A stretch of 64,000 bases of DNA, from NCBI RefSeq assembly GCF_020171845.1, contig NZ_JAIVAM010000008.1, positions 1 through 64,000 on the forward strand, written 5' to 3'. A model generated the notes under the pieces. It was not told where the DNA came from. It ran no database searches and saw only the letters and a program-made list of their open reading frames with translations. The DNA comes from Cytobacillus kochii. Its GTDB lineage: Bacteria; Bacillota; Bacilli; Bacillales; Cytobacillaceae. Shown one piece after another: positions 56,947 to 64,000 of the stretch. The number at the start of each line of letters is the position of its first letter. Position 1 is the stretch's first letter. The position numbers and the translations under genes were made by a program.

Positions 56947-57630
56947 ATGTTAAAACTTTTTACATATCAAAAAGAGCTAGCAAATGCTAAAGAAAGAGAA
57001 ATTGAAATTAATTGGTGTCGTGGAGCTGGTAAAAGAGTAGGGGTAGCGGTATATATTTTAGAAAACAAGCCTAAAACAGTCCTATTTTCCAACATGAAAC
57101 ATCAGTACAACAGCTTAATTGATACTTTTAAGTGGTTACAAAACTTTTATAAATTTGAAATAGTAGGTAATGCACTAATCTTTAAAGATGAAGTGGTTCG
57201 CTTACATACACCAGATATTAAAAGTGAAGGGAAAGTATACGACTTATACGTTGTAGAGAAAGAATCTTACTTAGAGCCTAGTGATTATAAAAGAAAAATT
57301 ACCGTATCTACAAAAAATGTTAGCGAACTAAAAAGAAACCCTTCAGTTAAATACATAGATGTTGATTATAAGATGGCAATAGAAAATGGAGCACTAAAAA
57401 TGCAAACAGTAGTAGATTGCTTACTTGATAGTAGCAGGGATCATTTCTATAATTCACTAGCCATCCTAGATAAGCCAACTTTTAACATGAGCTTAGAAAG
57501 CTTTTCTAAAGTAGCAATCCAACGCTTACAGAAACAATACCTTGATATTCAAGATAGAAACGATACTGTATTAACACGTAAAGATTTACTAGCAATGATA
57601 AGAGAGTTGACTAACTTTCAAAAACGATAA
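56947..57630 (+). CDS. terminase-like P-loop remnant
   Basis: A 227-residue protein. The N-terminus EINWCRGAGKRVGVAVYIL resembles the P-loop of phage terminase or helicase ATPases (WSRGxGKT), but Thr/Ser after Lys is replaced by Arg, and VYDLYVVEKESY may be a degenerate Walker B. Later parts match nothing familiar. It may have lost ATPase activity and kept a DNA-binding role. Confidence 0.45.
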   Translation: MLKLFTYQKELANAKEREIEINWCRGAGKRVGVAVYILENKPKTVLFSNMKHQYNSLIDTFKWLQNFYKFEIVGNALIFKDEVVRLHTPDIKSEGKVYDLYVVEKESYLEPSDYKRKITVSTKNVSELKRNPSVKYIDVDYKMAIENGALKMQTVVDCLLDSSRDHFYNSLAILDKPTFNMSLESFSKVAIQRLQKQYLDIQDRNDTVLTRKDLLAMIRELTNFQKR

Positions 57631-57688
57631 AAGTACTAGGAGACTAGTATCTCACTAATCTTCTAGTTTATAAAGGGTGATAATCTAA

Positions 57689-58225
57689 TTGAGTAAAGAA
57701 GGAAAGCAATTTGAAGAAGATTTAAAGAAATCAGCATCAGATCAATCGATTTTCTTCTATAGAATAAAGGATGTAAATCCTATGTTTCTTAAAGCTAACA
57801 CTGCTGTATCGAAGAATGATTTTGATTGCTTTATATATAAGAAACCTAATTTATTCCCTGTTGAGCTTAAATCAACCAAAGCAAAGTCAGTTAGCTTTAG
57901 TGAAAAGATAATTAAGAAACATCAAATTAAGGCCTTGGAGAATGCAAGTAAATATGATGGATTAGTTGCAGGATTCATATTTAACTTTAGAGCTTATGAT
58001 AACTCTACATATTATGTACCAATTAATGAATTTTTAAAGTATAAATACATAGCTGAGAATCAAATTAAGGAACATACATATAAAGCCAAGGTAAATAAAT
58101 CGAGTATAAGTTTGGACATATGCGAAGAGATTGGAATAGAGATTAGCAACGTGAAGAAGAAAGTAAGGTATAGATACTACATAAATAGTTTATTAGAGAA
58201 ACTGATTAATAGGAATGGAGAGTGA
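57689..58225 (+). CDS. RecU-like Holliday junction resolvase
   Basis: A 178-residue nuclease with TTG start after AAAGGGTGAT. KEGKQFEEDLKKS, then NDFDCFIYKKPNLFPVELKSTKAKSVSF, gives the PD-(D/E)xK Asp, Glu and Lys of RecU-type resolvases, and KHQIKALENASKYDGLVAGFIFNF follows as in that family. It would resolve branched DNA from phage recombination before packaging. Confidence 0.8.
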   Translation: MSKEGKQFEEDLKKSASDQSIFFYRIKDVNPMFLKANTAVSKNDFDCFIYKKPNLFPVELKSTKAKSVSFSEKIIKKHQIKALENASKYDGLVAGFIFNFRAYDNSTYYVPINEFLKYKYIAENQIKEHTYKAKVNKSSISLDICEEIGIEISNVKKKVRYRYYINSLLEKLINRNGE

Positions 58226-58229
58226 TAGC

Positions 58230-58355
58230 ATGAGAAAACCTTTGAAAATTATTAAGCATAAGCATATTCAAGATAAAGCTGAAGAAGAAATACTAAGACT
58301 AATGCCTGAATATATTCAAGTTAATTTAGTAAAGGCGATAAATAAGTATTTTTAA
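58230..58355 (+). CDS. 41-residue basic protein
   Basis: ATG after GGAGAGTGAT, directly behind the resolvase gene. Basic N-terminus (RKPLKIIKHKHIQ) and a helix. Its size and place next to the integration module make it a weak candidate for a recombination directionality factor. Confidence 0.4.
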   Translation: MRKPLKIIKHKHIQDKAEEEILRLMPEYIQVNLVKAINKYF

Positions 58356-58360
58356 TGTAA

Positions 58361-58402
58361 TAGAGTAGATTGTTAATCATTTACAATCTACTCTATTTTT
58401 TA
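58361..58402 (+). terminator. strong terminator at end of early region
   Basis: TAGAGTAGATTGT and ACAATCTACTCTA, a perfect 13-base stem with a nine-base loop, followed by TTTTTTAT. It separates the long early transcript from the integration module. Confidence 0.88.
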
Positions 58403-58441
58403 TATAGTAGTATTAATAGAATTTAACAGGAGGTATTAACA

Positions 58442-58870
58442 GTGAGAGCCAATTGGTCTTTGGAGGAAACTGAATTACTAAAAAAAATTTATCACATAAA
58501 AACTTCAAATGAATTACAGGAATTCTTCCCACAATATACTAATACACAGATATTAAGAAAAGCCAAACAGCTAGGAATAAAAAAAAGACCTGAAGTTGCT
58601 AAACAATCAAGGTTATCGAATTCTATTATCCAACGTAATGATTTATGGTCAGATGAAGAGAAAAAGATAGTTTTAGAGAATTATGAAAAAATGGGAGCAA
58701 AAGGAGTTAAAGAATTACTCAACAATCATAGGTCAGAGGAACAAATCAAAAAAACTGCTTATCGACTAGGGCTAAGACGTGAACAAACAACAACCATATG
58801 GGAACTAACAGAAATTAATGTAAATCGAGAGAAACTATTCACTGTAGAAGTCGTTTATAAAGGGAGGTAA
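58442..58870 (+). CDS. tandem Myb/SANT-like DNA-binding protein
   Basis: A 142-residue protein with GTG start after AGGAGG. Two similar halves begin NWSLEETELLKKIY and LWSDEEKKIVLENY, each followed by a second and third helix (IRRKAKQLGIKK-like and IKKTAYRLGLRR), as in Myb/SANT repeats. It ends six bases before the recombinase start and probably regulates or directs it. Confidence 0.65.
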   Translation: MRANWSLEETELLKKIYHIKTSNELQEFFPQYTNTQILRKAKQLGIKKRPEVAKQSRLSNSIIQRNDLWSDEEKKIVLENYEKMGAKGVKELLNNHRSEEQIKKTAYRLGLRREQTTTIWELTEINVNREKLFTVEVVYKGR

Positions 58871-58875
58871 TTAAT

Positions 58876-60387
58876 TTGCAAACACTATATTCAACCAATA
58901 AAGTGATAAATGCTATTAAGAATGTAGCAATTTATCCTCGTAAATCTAGAGGTGAAGTAGACCAAGATTTAGAGAAGCATCTACTAATTATGAAAGAAAT
59001 TTGTGAGCAACATGAATGGAACTATGTTGAGTATCCTGAGATTGGCTCTGGTGAATCAATAGCTGACAGAGTGAAAATTAAAGAGTTAATTAAAGATGTA
59101 GAAGAAGGGATGTATGATGCGGTTTTAGTATTTGACTTTGACCGACTTGGTCGTGGTAGTGGGACTGATCAAGACACTATTAGAAGATTATTTAAAAGTA
59201 CAGATACATTAATTATTCAAGCAAACCCTTTTGAAATTTATGATTATAATGATGAACGTGATGAAGAAACAATGGATTTTAAGGGGTTTATTGCAAGAAG
59301 AGAATATAAAATGATTACAAAGCGTCTATCTACTGGCAGAAAAATTGGACTTAGAATGGGTAGATGGAGTAATGGGGTAGCACCGTTTGGATATAGCTAT
59401 AACGCTGAATTGAAAAAATTGCAACCTCATCCAAAAGAATCGGAGATATACAAAAGCTTAATATTGAATGAGTTTTTGAATGGAAAGTCTACTCATGATA
59501 TCGCATGGAATCTAAATAAGAAGCAAATCCCTTCCCCTAGAAATGGTTTATGGTCTCCTACTACAGTGAACGCATTATTAAAAAGCGATGTCCATTTAGG
59601 TCATATAGTATTCAATAAAACAGAAGGTGTTAGAACTTCACAAACAAAATCCTTGGATAAAAAGCCATTTAGAGTTAAACCAAAAGAGGAATGGACTACA
59701 GTGAAAAATTGTCACACTCCCTTAAAAACAGAAGAACAGCACATGAGGATAATGCATCTTATGGGATATAAAAGATCACATTCCAAGGGTGGAAATATTA
59801 ATTCACTTAGTGGATTAGTTAAATGTTATAACTGCGGTAATACACTTACTATCCAAAAAAACGAAGAAGGTGAAATGTTTTTTAAAAAATGCACTAGCTG
59901 CAATGAGTGTAAAGGAGGCAATGTTCAGCTTGCAGAAGACGCTATTTATGAAAGCCTAATTAAAATAAAGAAGAACCTAATTAGAATAAATAATGAACAA
60001 ACTAACAATGAAGAAAAACGAATTCTTTTAGAGAAAATAGAAATGCTTGAAAATGAACTAGATAAGAATGAAGGAGCTTTAGAAAAAATTGAAGAGGCAT
60101 TTGAAGAAGGAATGTATACAGCAGAAAAAGCAAAGAAAAAAATGAAAGTGAGACAAGAAAAGATATTAGAGTTAGAAGATGAGTTGAAAAACTATAAGAA
60201 AAATTTAGGCTCGTTTTCATTGGTGACTAATCAAGAAAGAATTAATAAAATAGAAAATGTAGTAGATTTTATTAAAAATGGAAGCAGTCCTGAAAAAATG
60301 AATGCGATCTATAAGTCAATTATTAGTCATATTATATGGAAGAAAGTCGACCTGAGCGAAGTAAGAGTGACTGTAAATTTTCTTTAA
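58876..60387 (+). CDS. sprA: large serine recombinase (SprA-like integrase)
   Basis: A 503-residue integrase from TTG after AGGGAGG. Catalytic domain with nucleophile Ser24 in AIYPRKSRG, and FDFDRLGRGS with the active-site Arg residues; recombinase domain about residues 165-290; zinc ribbon CYNC ... CTSC near 315-345; a long coiled coil at 370-440 as in phage integrases that control directionality. It catalyses attP x attB recombination at the adjacent ansA site. Confidence 0.9.
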   Translation: MQTLYSTNKVINAIKNVAIYPRKSRGEVDQDLEKHLLIMKEICEQHEWNYVEYPEIGSGESIADRVKIKELIKDVEEGMYDAVLVFDFDRLGRGSGTDQDTIRRLFKSTDTLIIQANPFEIYDYNDERDEETMDFKGFIARREYKMITKRLSTGRKIGLRMGRWSNGVAPFGYSYNAELKKLQPHPKESEIYKSLILNEFLNGKSTHDIAWNLNKKQIPSPRNGLWSPTTVNALLKSDVHLGHIVFNKTEGVRTSQTKSLDKKPFRVKPKEEWTTVKNCHTPLKTEEQHMRIMHLMGYKRSHSKGGNINSLSGLVKCYNCGNTLTIQKNEEGEMFFKKCTSCNECKGGNVQLAEDAIYESLIKIKKNLIRINNEQTNNEEKRILLEKIEMLENELDKNEGALEKIEEAFEEGMYTAEKAKKKMKVRQEKILELEDELKNYKKNLGSFSLVTNQERINKIENVVDFIKNGSSPEKMNAIYKSIISHIIWKKVDLSEVRVTVNFL

Positions 60388-60431
60388 GGGGATAGACTTG
60401 AGGCAATACAATTTCCTTTTTAATTAAAGAC

Positions 60432-60500
60432 CATACATAGGATCATAAAAGTACCTATAACTAATTCTATGTATGTGTCTTTGTCACATTTTCAGCTGTG
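60432..60500. other. prophage attachment site attR in ansA
   Basis: The asparaginase reading frame matches the family up to NVTKTHT and then meets TAG at 60467-60469. The exchange point is therefore near 60470-60485 (complement of AAGACACATAC). A perfect nine-base inverted repeat, CATACATAG with CTATGTATG (60432-60440 and 60467-60475), marks the phage side and may be part of the integrase site. The other junction lies left of the window. Confidence 0.75.
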
Positions 60501-60961
60501 TGAATCTCATCATTCAGCACTACTAAAACGCCTTTTCCATCCGCTTCATCACAAATGGCTACACGAATAGAAGAAATCAAATTATATAATCCATCTGAGC
60601 CAATTTCATTACTAGAGCGCATAGCCCCAGTCACAACAATCGGCAAAGAACCCTTTACTGTTAAGTCAAGAAAATAAGCGGTTTCTTCCAATGTATCAGT
60701 ACCATGTGTAATGACAACACCAGATACCTTATCCTTGTAAGAATGAATTAAGTTTCGTAATATAAGCATTTCTTTTTGCGTAATATGGGGAGAGGGTAAT
60801 TGAAATGGTTCTTCGACGATCAAGTGTGCAAGCTCATTTAACTCTTTTGTTTGTCTTGTTAATGGGTTTTCTTCATTTGTTAATACTGCACCTGTTTCAA
60901 CATCCTCACTCATAGAAATGGTCCCACCTGTATGAATTAGGAGTATTTTCTTTTTATCCAA
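60467..60961 (-). pseudogene. ansA: L-asparaginase, N-terminal fragment cut by prophage
   Basis: 164 residues of a type I L-asparaginase: ILLIHTGGTISM with the nucleophilic Thr, VVITHGTDTLEETAYFLDLT and VTGAMRSSNEIGSDG. Full-length enzymes have about 320 residues, so roughly half is missing, removed to the far side of the prophage. The host may regain the gene on excision. The promoter and start (ATG 60961, ribosome site AGGTACC-like) remain on the chromosomal side. Confidence 0.88.
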
Positions 60962-61063
60962 CTTGGTACCTCCAATTAATATGTAATTATTTTGGTAAAT
61001 TTATTTTCAATCTTACCTATACATGATACGATTAAAGAAAAGCTTTGAAAAGAGGAACAGCCC

Positions 61064-61750
61064 ATGCTGGGATTAATATCTGCTGCCATTGCTCCTGGCT
61101 TGGCATTATTAAGTTACTTTTATTTAAAAGATCAATATGAGACTGAGCCCTTTTCGATGGTTTTTAGAACCTTTTTATTTGGGGCACTTCTTGTGTTTCC
61201 CATAATGTTTATCCAATATGTATTTGAAGTAGAACAAGTGTTTACTTCTCATTTTGTTTCTGCTTTTCTTTCTTCTAGTATGCTTGAGGAATTTTTTAAG
61301 TGGTTTATCCTACTTATTATTATTTACCCCCATGTGCACTTTGATGAACCGTATGACGGCATTGTTTATGGCGCAGCAGTATCACTTGGGTTTGCAACAT
61401 TGGAGAATATCTTTTATTTATTGACACTTGGTATAGAGCATGCGCTAGGTCGTGCGTTATTCCCGGTTTCTAGTCATGCTCTTTTTGGTGTAATTATGGG
61501 CTATTATTTAGGAAAAGGAAAGTTTTCGAAAAAATCTAGAGGGAAATGGCTATGCCTATCTCTAGCAACTCCTTTTCTTTTGCATGGAACATATGATTAT
61601 ATTTTATTAACATTAGAAAATTGGTTGCTGTTTATTGTTCCATTTATGATCTTTCTTTGGTGGATGGGGCTAAAAAAAGCCAAACAAGCGAGAATACTAA
61701 GTGCTAAATATAATCAATCATTAGAAGATACAAGAACAAATTATGGTTAA
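61064..61750 (+). CDS. prsW: PrsW intramembrane protease
   Basis: A 228-residue membrane protein with about seven helices, ATG after AAGAGGA. Conserved protease residues are in [30 protein letters not shown] and HGTYDYIL. In Bacillus PrsW cleaves the anti-sigma factor RsiW. The order ansA - prsW - sleB - ypeB agrees with the chromosome of Bacillus relatives and defines the host side. Confidence 0.9.
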   Translation: MLGLISAAIAPGLALLSYFYLKDQYETEPFSMVFRTFLFGALLVFPIMFIQYVFEVEQVFTSHFVSAFLSSSMLEEFFKWFILLIIIYPHVHFDEPYDGIVYGAAVSLGFATLENIFYLLTLGIEHALGRALFPVSSHALFGVIMGYYLGKGKFSKKSRGKWLCLSLATPFLLHGTYDYILLTLENWLLFIVPFMIFLWWMGLKKAKQARILSAKYNQSLEDTRTNYG

Positions 61751-61794
61751 CATAGGTTAAAAAGAGGCTATGAGTAATGAGTTTCAGATAAAGT

Positions 61795-61839
61795 AAGAAG
61801 GTGGATTTGAGTACACTCAAATCCGCCTTCTTTTCTTTT
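61795..61839 (+). terminator. terminator after prsW
   Basis: An 18-base stem with one G-U pair (from AAGAAGGTGG to CCGCCTTCTT), followed by TTCTTTTT. Confidence 0.88.
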
Positions 61840-62198
61840 TGTCAAATCACCAAGCTTCCTACGGCTGACGGATACCTTCTAAAGGAAAATAAGTAATCAC
61901 AACATTTAACATAGAAGTTGAATTTTATAAAAATCGTTAAATCTCAAGCGTACTAGCCTCTATTTGATGACCACCCTGTAAATGCTATATTTATCCAAAT
62001 GATTTTCTCATTGAATTTGTATAAAAAGCCAATTGGAACAAAAAATAGATGTATTGTTAGCTTCCTCGCTGATTAGTAAACGTGAAAAAAGATGAGATCG
62101 AGGATTAACTGTTACAGCCATCATTTTTTGCCTGCAAAACGCCATATTAGGTTACCTGATTGTTTAACAGATGAAAAGATGTATTTTTGGAGGTTAGT
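61840..62198. other. intergenic region upstream of sleB
   Basis: About 360 bases with no gene visible on either strand. It should hold the sleB promoter, which is forespore-specific in Bacillus, but I cannot point to a clear -35 and -10 pair. Confidence 0.4.
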
Positions 62199-63044
62199 AT
62201 GATGAAACAACTATTGATGTTTACTAAAGTGATGCTAATACTACTGCTTATAGCGACGACTATTCCAATGGCTGAATTGGATAAGTCGGCAAATGCTTTT
62301 TCGAATCAAGTGATTAGACAAGGAGCGATAGGCGATGATGTCATTGAGCTACAAGCAAGATTGCAATATTTAGGATTCTATAATGGTAAAATCGATGGGG
62401 TCTTCGGATGGGGCACATATTGGGCATTACGTAATTTTCAATATGAATTTGGCTTGGATATAGATGGGCTTGCTGGTTCTGGTACGAAGGAAAAGTTGGT
62501 GAGTGCGTCAAATTATGATAAGCAATATGTGAAGAATCAAATTAATCAAGGGAATTCATTTACACATTATGGCGGCACGGATTTAAGTCAACAAGCACCT
62601 GCTAATAATAGTGGATCAAATCAAAATGATGGTAATGCATCAAGTGGTAATTCCGGTGGTACAACTTCAGCAAATGTTCCTAGTGGATTCTCGGAAAACG
62701 ACATACAAATGATGGCAAATGCGGTATACGGTGAGGCGCGTGGCGAACCTTATATAGGGCAGGTAGCGGTAGCGGCAGTAATATTGAACAGAGTAGAAAG
62801 TGCGTCTTTTCCAGATACGGTTTATGGTGTGATCTTTGAACCAAGAGCATTTACGGCGGTTGCAGATGGGCAAATTTGGCTAACACCTAATGAAACAGCG
62901 AGGGAAGCAGTGATAGATGCAATTAATGGCTGGGATCCGAGTGGAGATGCCCTTTATTACTTTAATCCAGATACTGCAACAAGTCCATGGATTTGGACAA
63001 GGCCACAAATTAAAAAAATTGGACAACATATTTTCTGTAAATAA
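62199..63044 (+). CDS. sleB: spore cortex-lytic enzyme SleB
   Basis: From ATG 62199 (62202 equally possible; GGAGG upstream) 281 residues: signal peptide (LLMFTKVMLILLLIATTIP), peptidoglycan-binding domain (RQGAIGDDVIELQARLQYLGFYNGKIDGVFGWGT), Asn/Ser/Gly-rich linker, and a hydrolase domain with AVYGEARGEPYIGQVAVAAVILNRV containing the catalytic Glu. It degrades spore cortex muramic-lactam peptidoglycan during germination. Paired with ypeB, which it needs for localisation. Confidence 0.93.
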   Translation: MMKQLLMFTKVMLILLLIATTIPMAELDKSANAFSNQVIRQGAIGDDVIELQARLQYLGFYNGKIDGVFGWGTYWALRNFQYEFGLDIDGLAGSGTKEKLVSASNYDKQYVKNQINQGNSFTHYGGTDLSQQAPANNSGSNQNDGNASSGNSGGTTSANVPSGFSENDIQMMANAVYGEARGEPYIGQVAVAAVILNRVESASFPDTVYGVIFEPRAFTAVADGQIWLTPNETAREAVIDAINGWDPSGDALYYFNPDTATSPWIWTRPQIKKIGQHIFCK

Positions 63045-63057
63045 GGAGTGAAGTCAC

Positions 63058-64000
63058 GTGTTAAAAGGAATACTCATAACTGTTCTTTCAGTTGGTGTTA
63101 TCGGAACTGCTGTCTGGGGTTATCAAGAACATCGTGAGAAAAATGCGATATTAATTAACGCAGAAAACAATTATCAACGTGCATTTCATGAACTCACTTA
63201 TGAAATCGATGTATTACATGATAAAATCGGATCTACATTGGCAATGAATTCTAGAAGTTCACTGTCTCCTGCGCTTGCGGATGTTTGGAGAATTACCTCT
63301 CAAGCACATTCAGATGTAGGTCAACTACCACTATCCCTTTTACCATTTAATAAGACGGAAGAATTTTTAGCACAAATTGGTGAGTTTAGTTATAAGGCAG
63401 CGATTAGAGACTTGGATAAAGACCCATTGACTGATGAAGAATATCAGTCTTTACAAGGATTATATAAGCAGGCAGCAGATATTCAATCAGAATTACGGAA
63501 TGTGCAGCATATGGTCGTCAAAAATGACTTACGTTGGATGGATGTAGAAACAGCGCTTGCTACAAATAATGAAGCAGCAGATAATACAATTATAGACGGC
63601 TTTCAAACCGTCGAAAAAACAGTTGAGGGATACGATGAAACGGATTTAGGTCCCGCATTTGTAAGTATGCAAAAGAAAGATGAGAACTATCAATACTTAG
63701 AAGGAAAAGAAATATCTAAAAAAGAAGCTGTATCAGAAGCGAAGAAATATGCGCAATCCCCTGATGATGTTAAAGCAACCGTGGCAGAAAATGGCGAAGG
63801 ATCGGATTATGGATTTTTTAGTGTATCACTAAGGTCTCCTAAAGAAAGTATAGAAACCAATTTAGATATTACTAAAAAGGGCGGTTATCCTATTTGGCTT
63901 ATCACGGCAAGAGGTGTAAAACAACAAAAAATTAGTCTGGAAGATGCTCATCAATCAGCAGTGAAATTTTTAAGGGATAATGAATTTGAAGATCTTGATC
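63058..64000 (+). CDS. ypeB: germination protein YpeB, 3' end outside window
   Basis: GTG start after AAGGAGTG, 13 bases past sleB. The visible 314 residues begin with a membrane anchor (GILITVLSVGVIGTAVWGYQ) and helical domain, then the first PepSY-like segment (GKEISKKEAVSEAKKYAQSPDDVKATVAENG). YpeB is required for stability and placement of SleB in the spore. The frame is open at the right edge. Confidence 0.9.
   Translation, partial: MLKGILITVLSVGVIGTAVWGYQEHREKNAILINAENNYQRAFHELTYEIDVLHDKIGSTLAMNSRSSLSPALADVWRITSQAHSDVGQLPLSLLPFNKTEEFLAQIGEFSYKAAIRDLDKDPLTDEEYQSLQGLYKQAADIQSELRNVQHMVVKNDLRWMDVETALATNNEAADNTIIDGFQTVEKTVEGYDETDLGPAFVSMQKKDENYQYLEGKEISKKEAVSEAKKYAQSPDDVKATVAENGEGSDYGFFSVSLRSPKESIETNLDITKKGGYPIWLITARGVKQQKISLEDAHQSAVKFLRDNEFEDLD

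Noticed and set aside
62667..62873. Leftward frame inside sleB
   Set aside because: Antisense to the conserved hydrolase domain.
1..64000. tRNA genes, CRISPR arrays and insertion sequences
   Set aside because: No cloverleaf with a T-loop signature, no regularly spaced direct repeats of array type and no transposase were seen; the A and B elements are dispersed, not arrayed.

Overview
The window is the regulatory and early-gene half of an SPbeta-like temperate Bacillus phage, integrated as a prophage in the chromosome of a low-GC Bacillaceae host. The phage assignment rests on a complete arbitrium module (AimR receptor, AimP peptide precursor, aimX position), followed by genes that resemble the SPbeta yopP/yopQ/yopR set. 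It is also supported by an SPbeta-type replication set (helicase, primase, RecJ-like nuclease, DnaE-like polymerase), an nrdI-nrdE-nrdF cluster with an intein, and a large serine recombinase at the right end. The host is placed by the flanking genes: a truncated type I L-asparaginase gene (ansA), prsW, and the spore-germination pair sleB-ypeB. SPbeta gene names are given from memory of the family, not from a search.

Layout. 1-7.3 kb: a partial RES-domain gene, a lipoprotein, a free-standing GIY-YIG nuclease and a dense run of very small early genes. 7.3-14.9 kb: the lysis/lysogeny control region, with a leftward zinc-ribbon gene, aimR-aimP-aimX, a leftward ATP-dependent DNA ligase, a small gene, an apparently active tyrosine recombinase (YopP-like), a DGQHR-containing protein (YopQ-like) and a degenerate recombinase-fold protein (YopR/MrpR-like master repressor). 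These are followed by a divergent XRE regulator facing a strong rightward promoter. 14.9-23 kb: small accessory genes, a nucleotidyltransferase-like gene, a leftward membrane mini-protein and a metallophosphatase. 23-37 kb: replication genes; the DnaE-like polymerase gene is split at its catalytic motif by a group I intron carrying a LAGLIDADG endonuclease. 37-46 kb: more mini-genes, a DEDD exonuclease, an XRE regulator and an adenine methyltransferase. 46-53 kb: nucleotide metabolism (redoxin, NrdI, intein-containing NrdE, NrdF, MazG-like protein, ThyA). 53-58.4 kb: accessory genes and a RecU-like resolvase. 58.4-60.5 kb: recombinase module and attachment site inside ansA. 60.5-64 kb: host chromosome.

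The most striking unexplained features are non-coding. An AT-rich 20-21 bp element, TTGAAAATAAATTAATATAA, recurs more than 25 times directly upstream of genes, always in the direction of transcription. A second element, the 20 bp palindrome RATAAAA-N6-TTTTATY, recurs about 20 times at stop codons, and the two are often fused into one composite. A third element, TAATCCAATTTT-N10-AAAATTGGATTA, occurs only three times, all in the lysogeny region with identical geometry, and looks like an operator.

Several genes show unusual coding features. Five appear to start at ATT, ATA or ATC. Three mini-genes carry an early in-frame stop codon. Two genes (RecJ-like and 3D-domain) are frameshifted by one extra C in a C run, which could be sequencing error or genuine decay.
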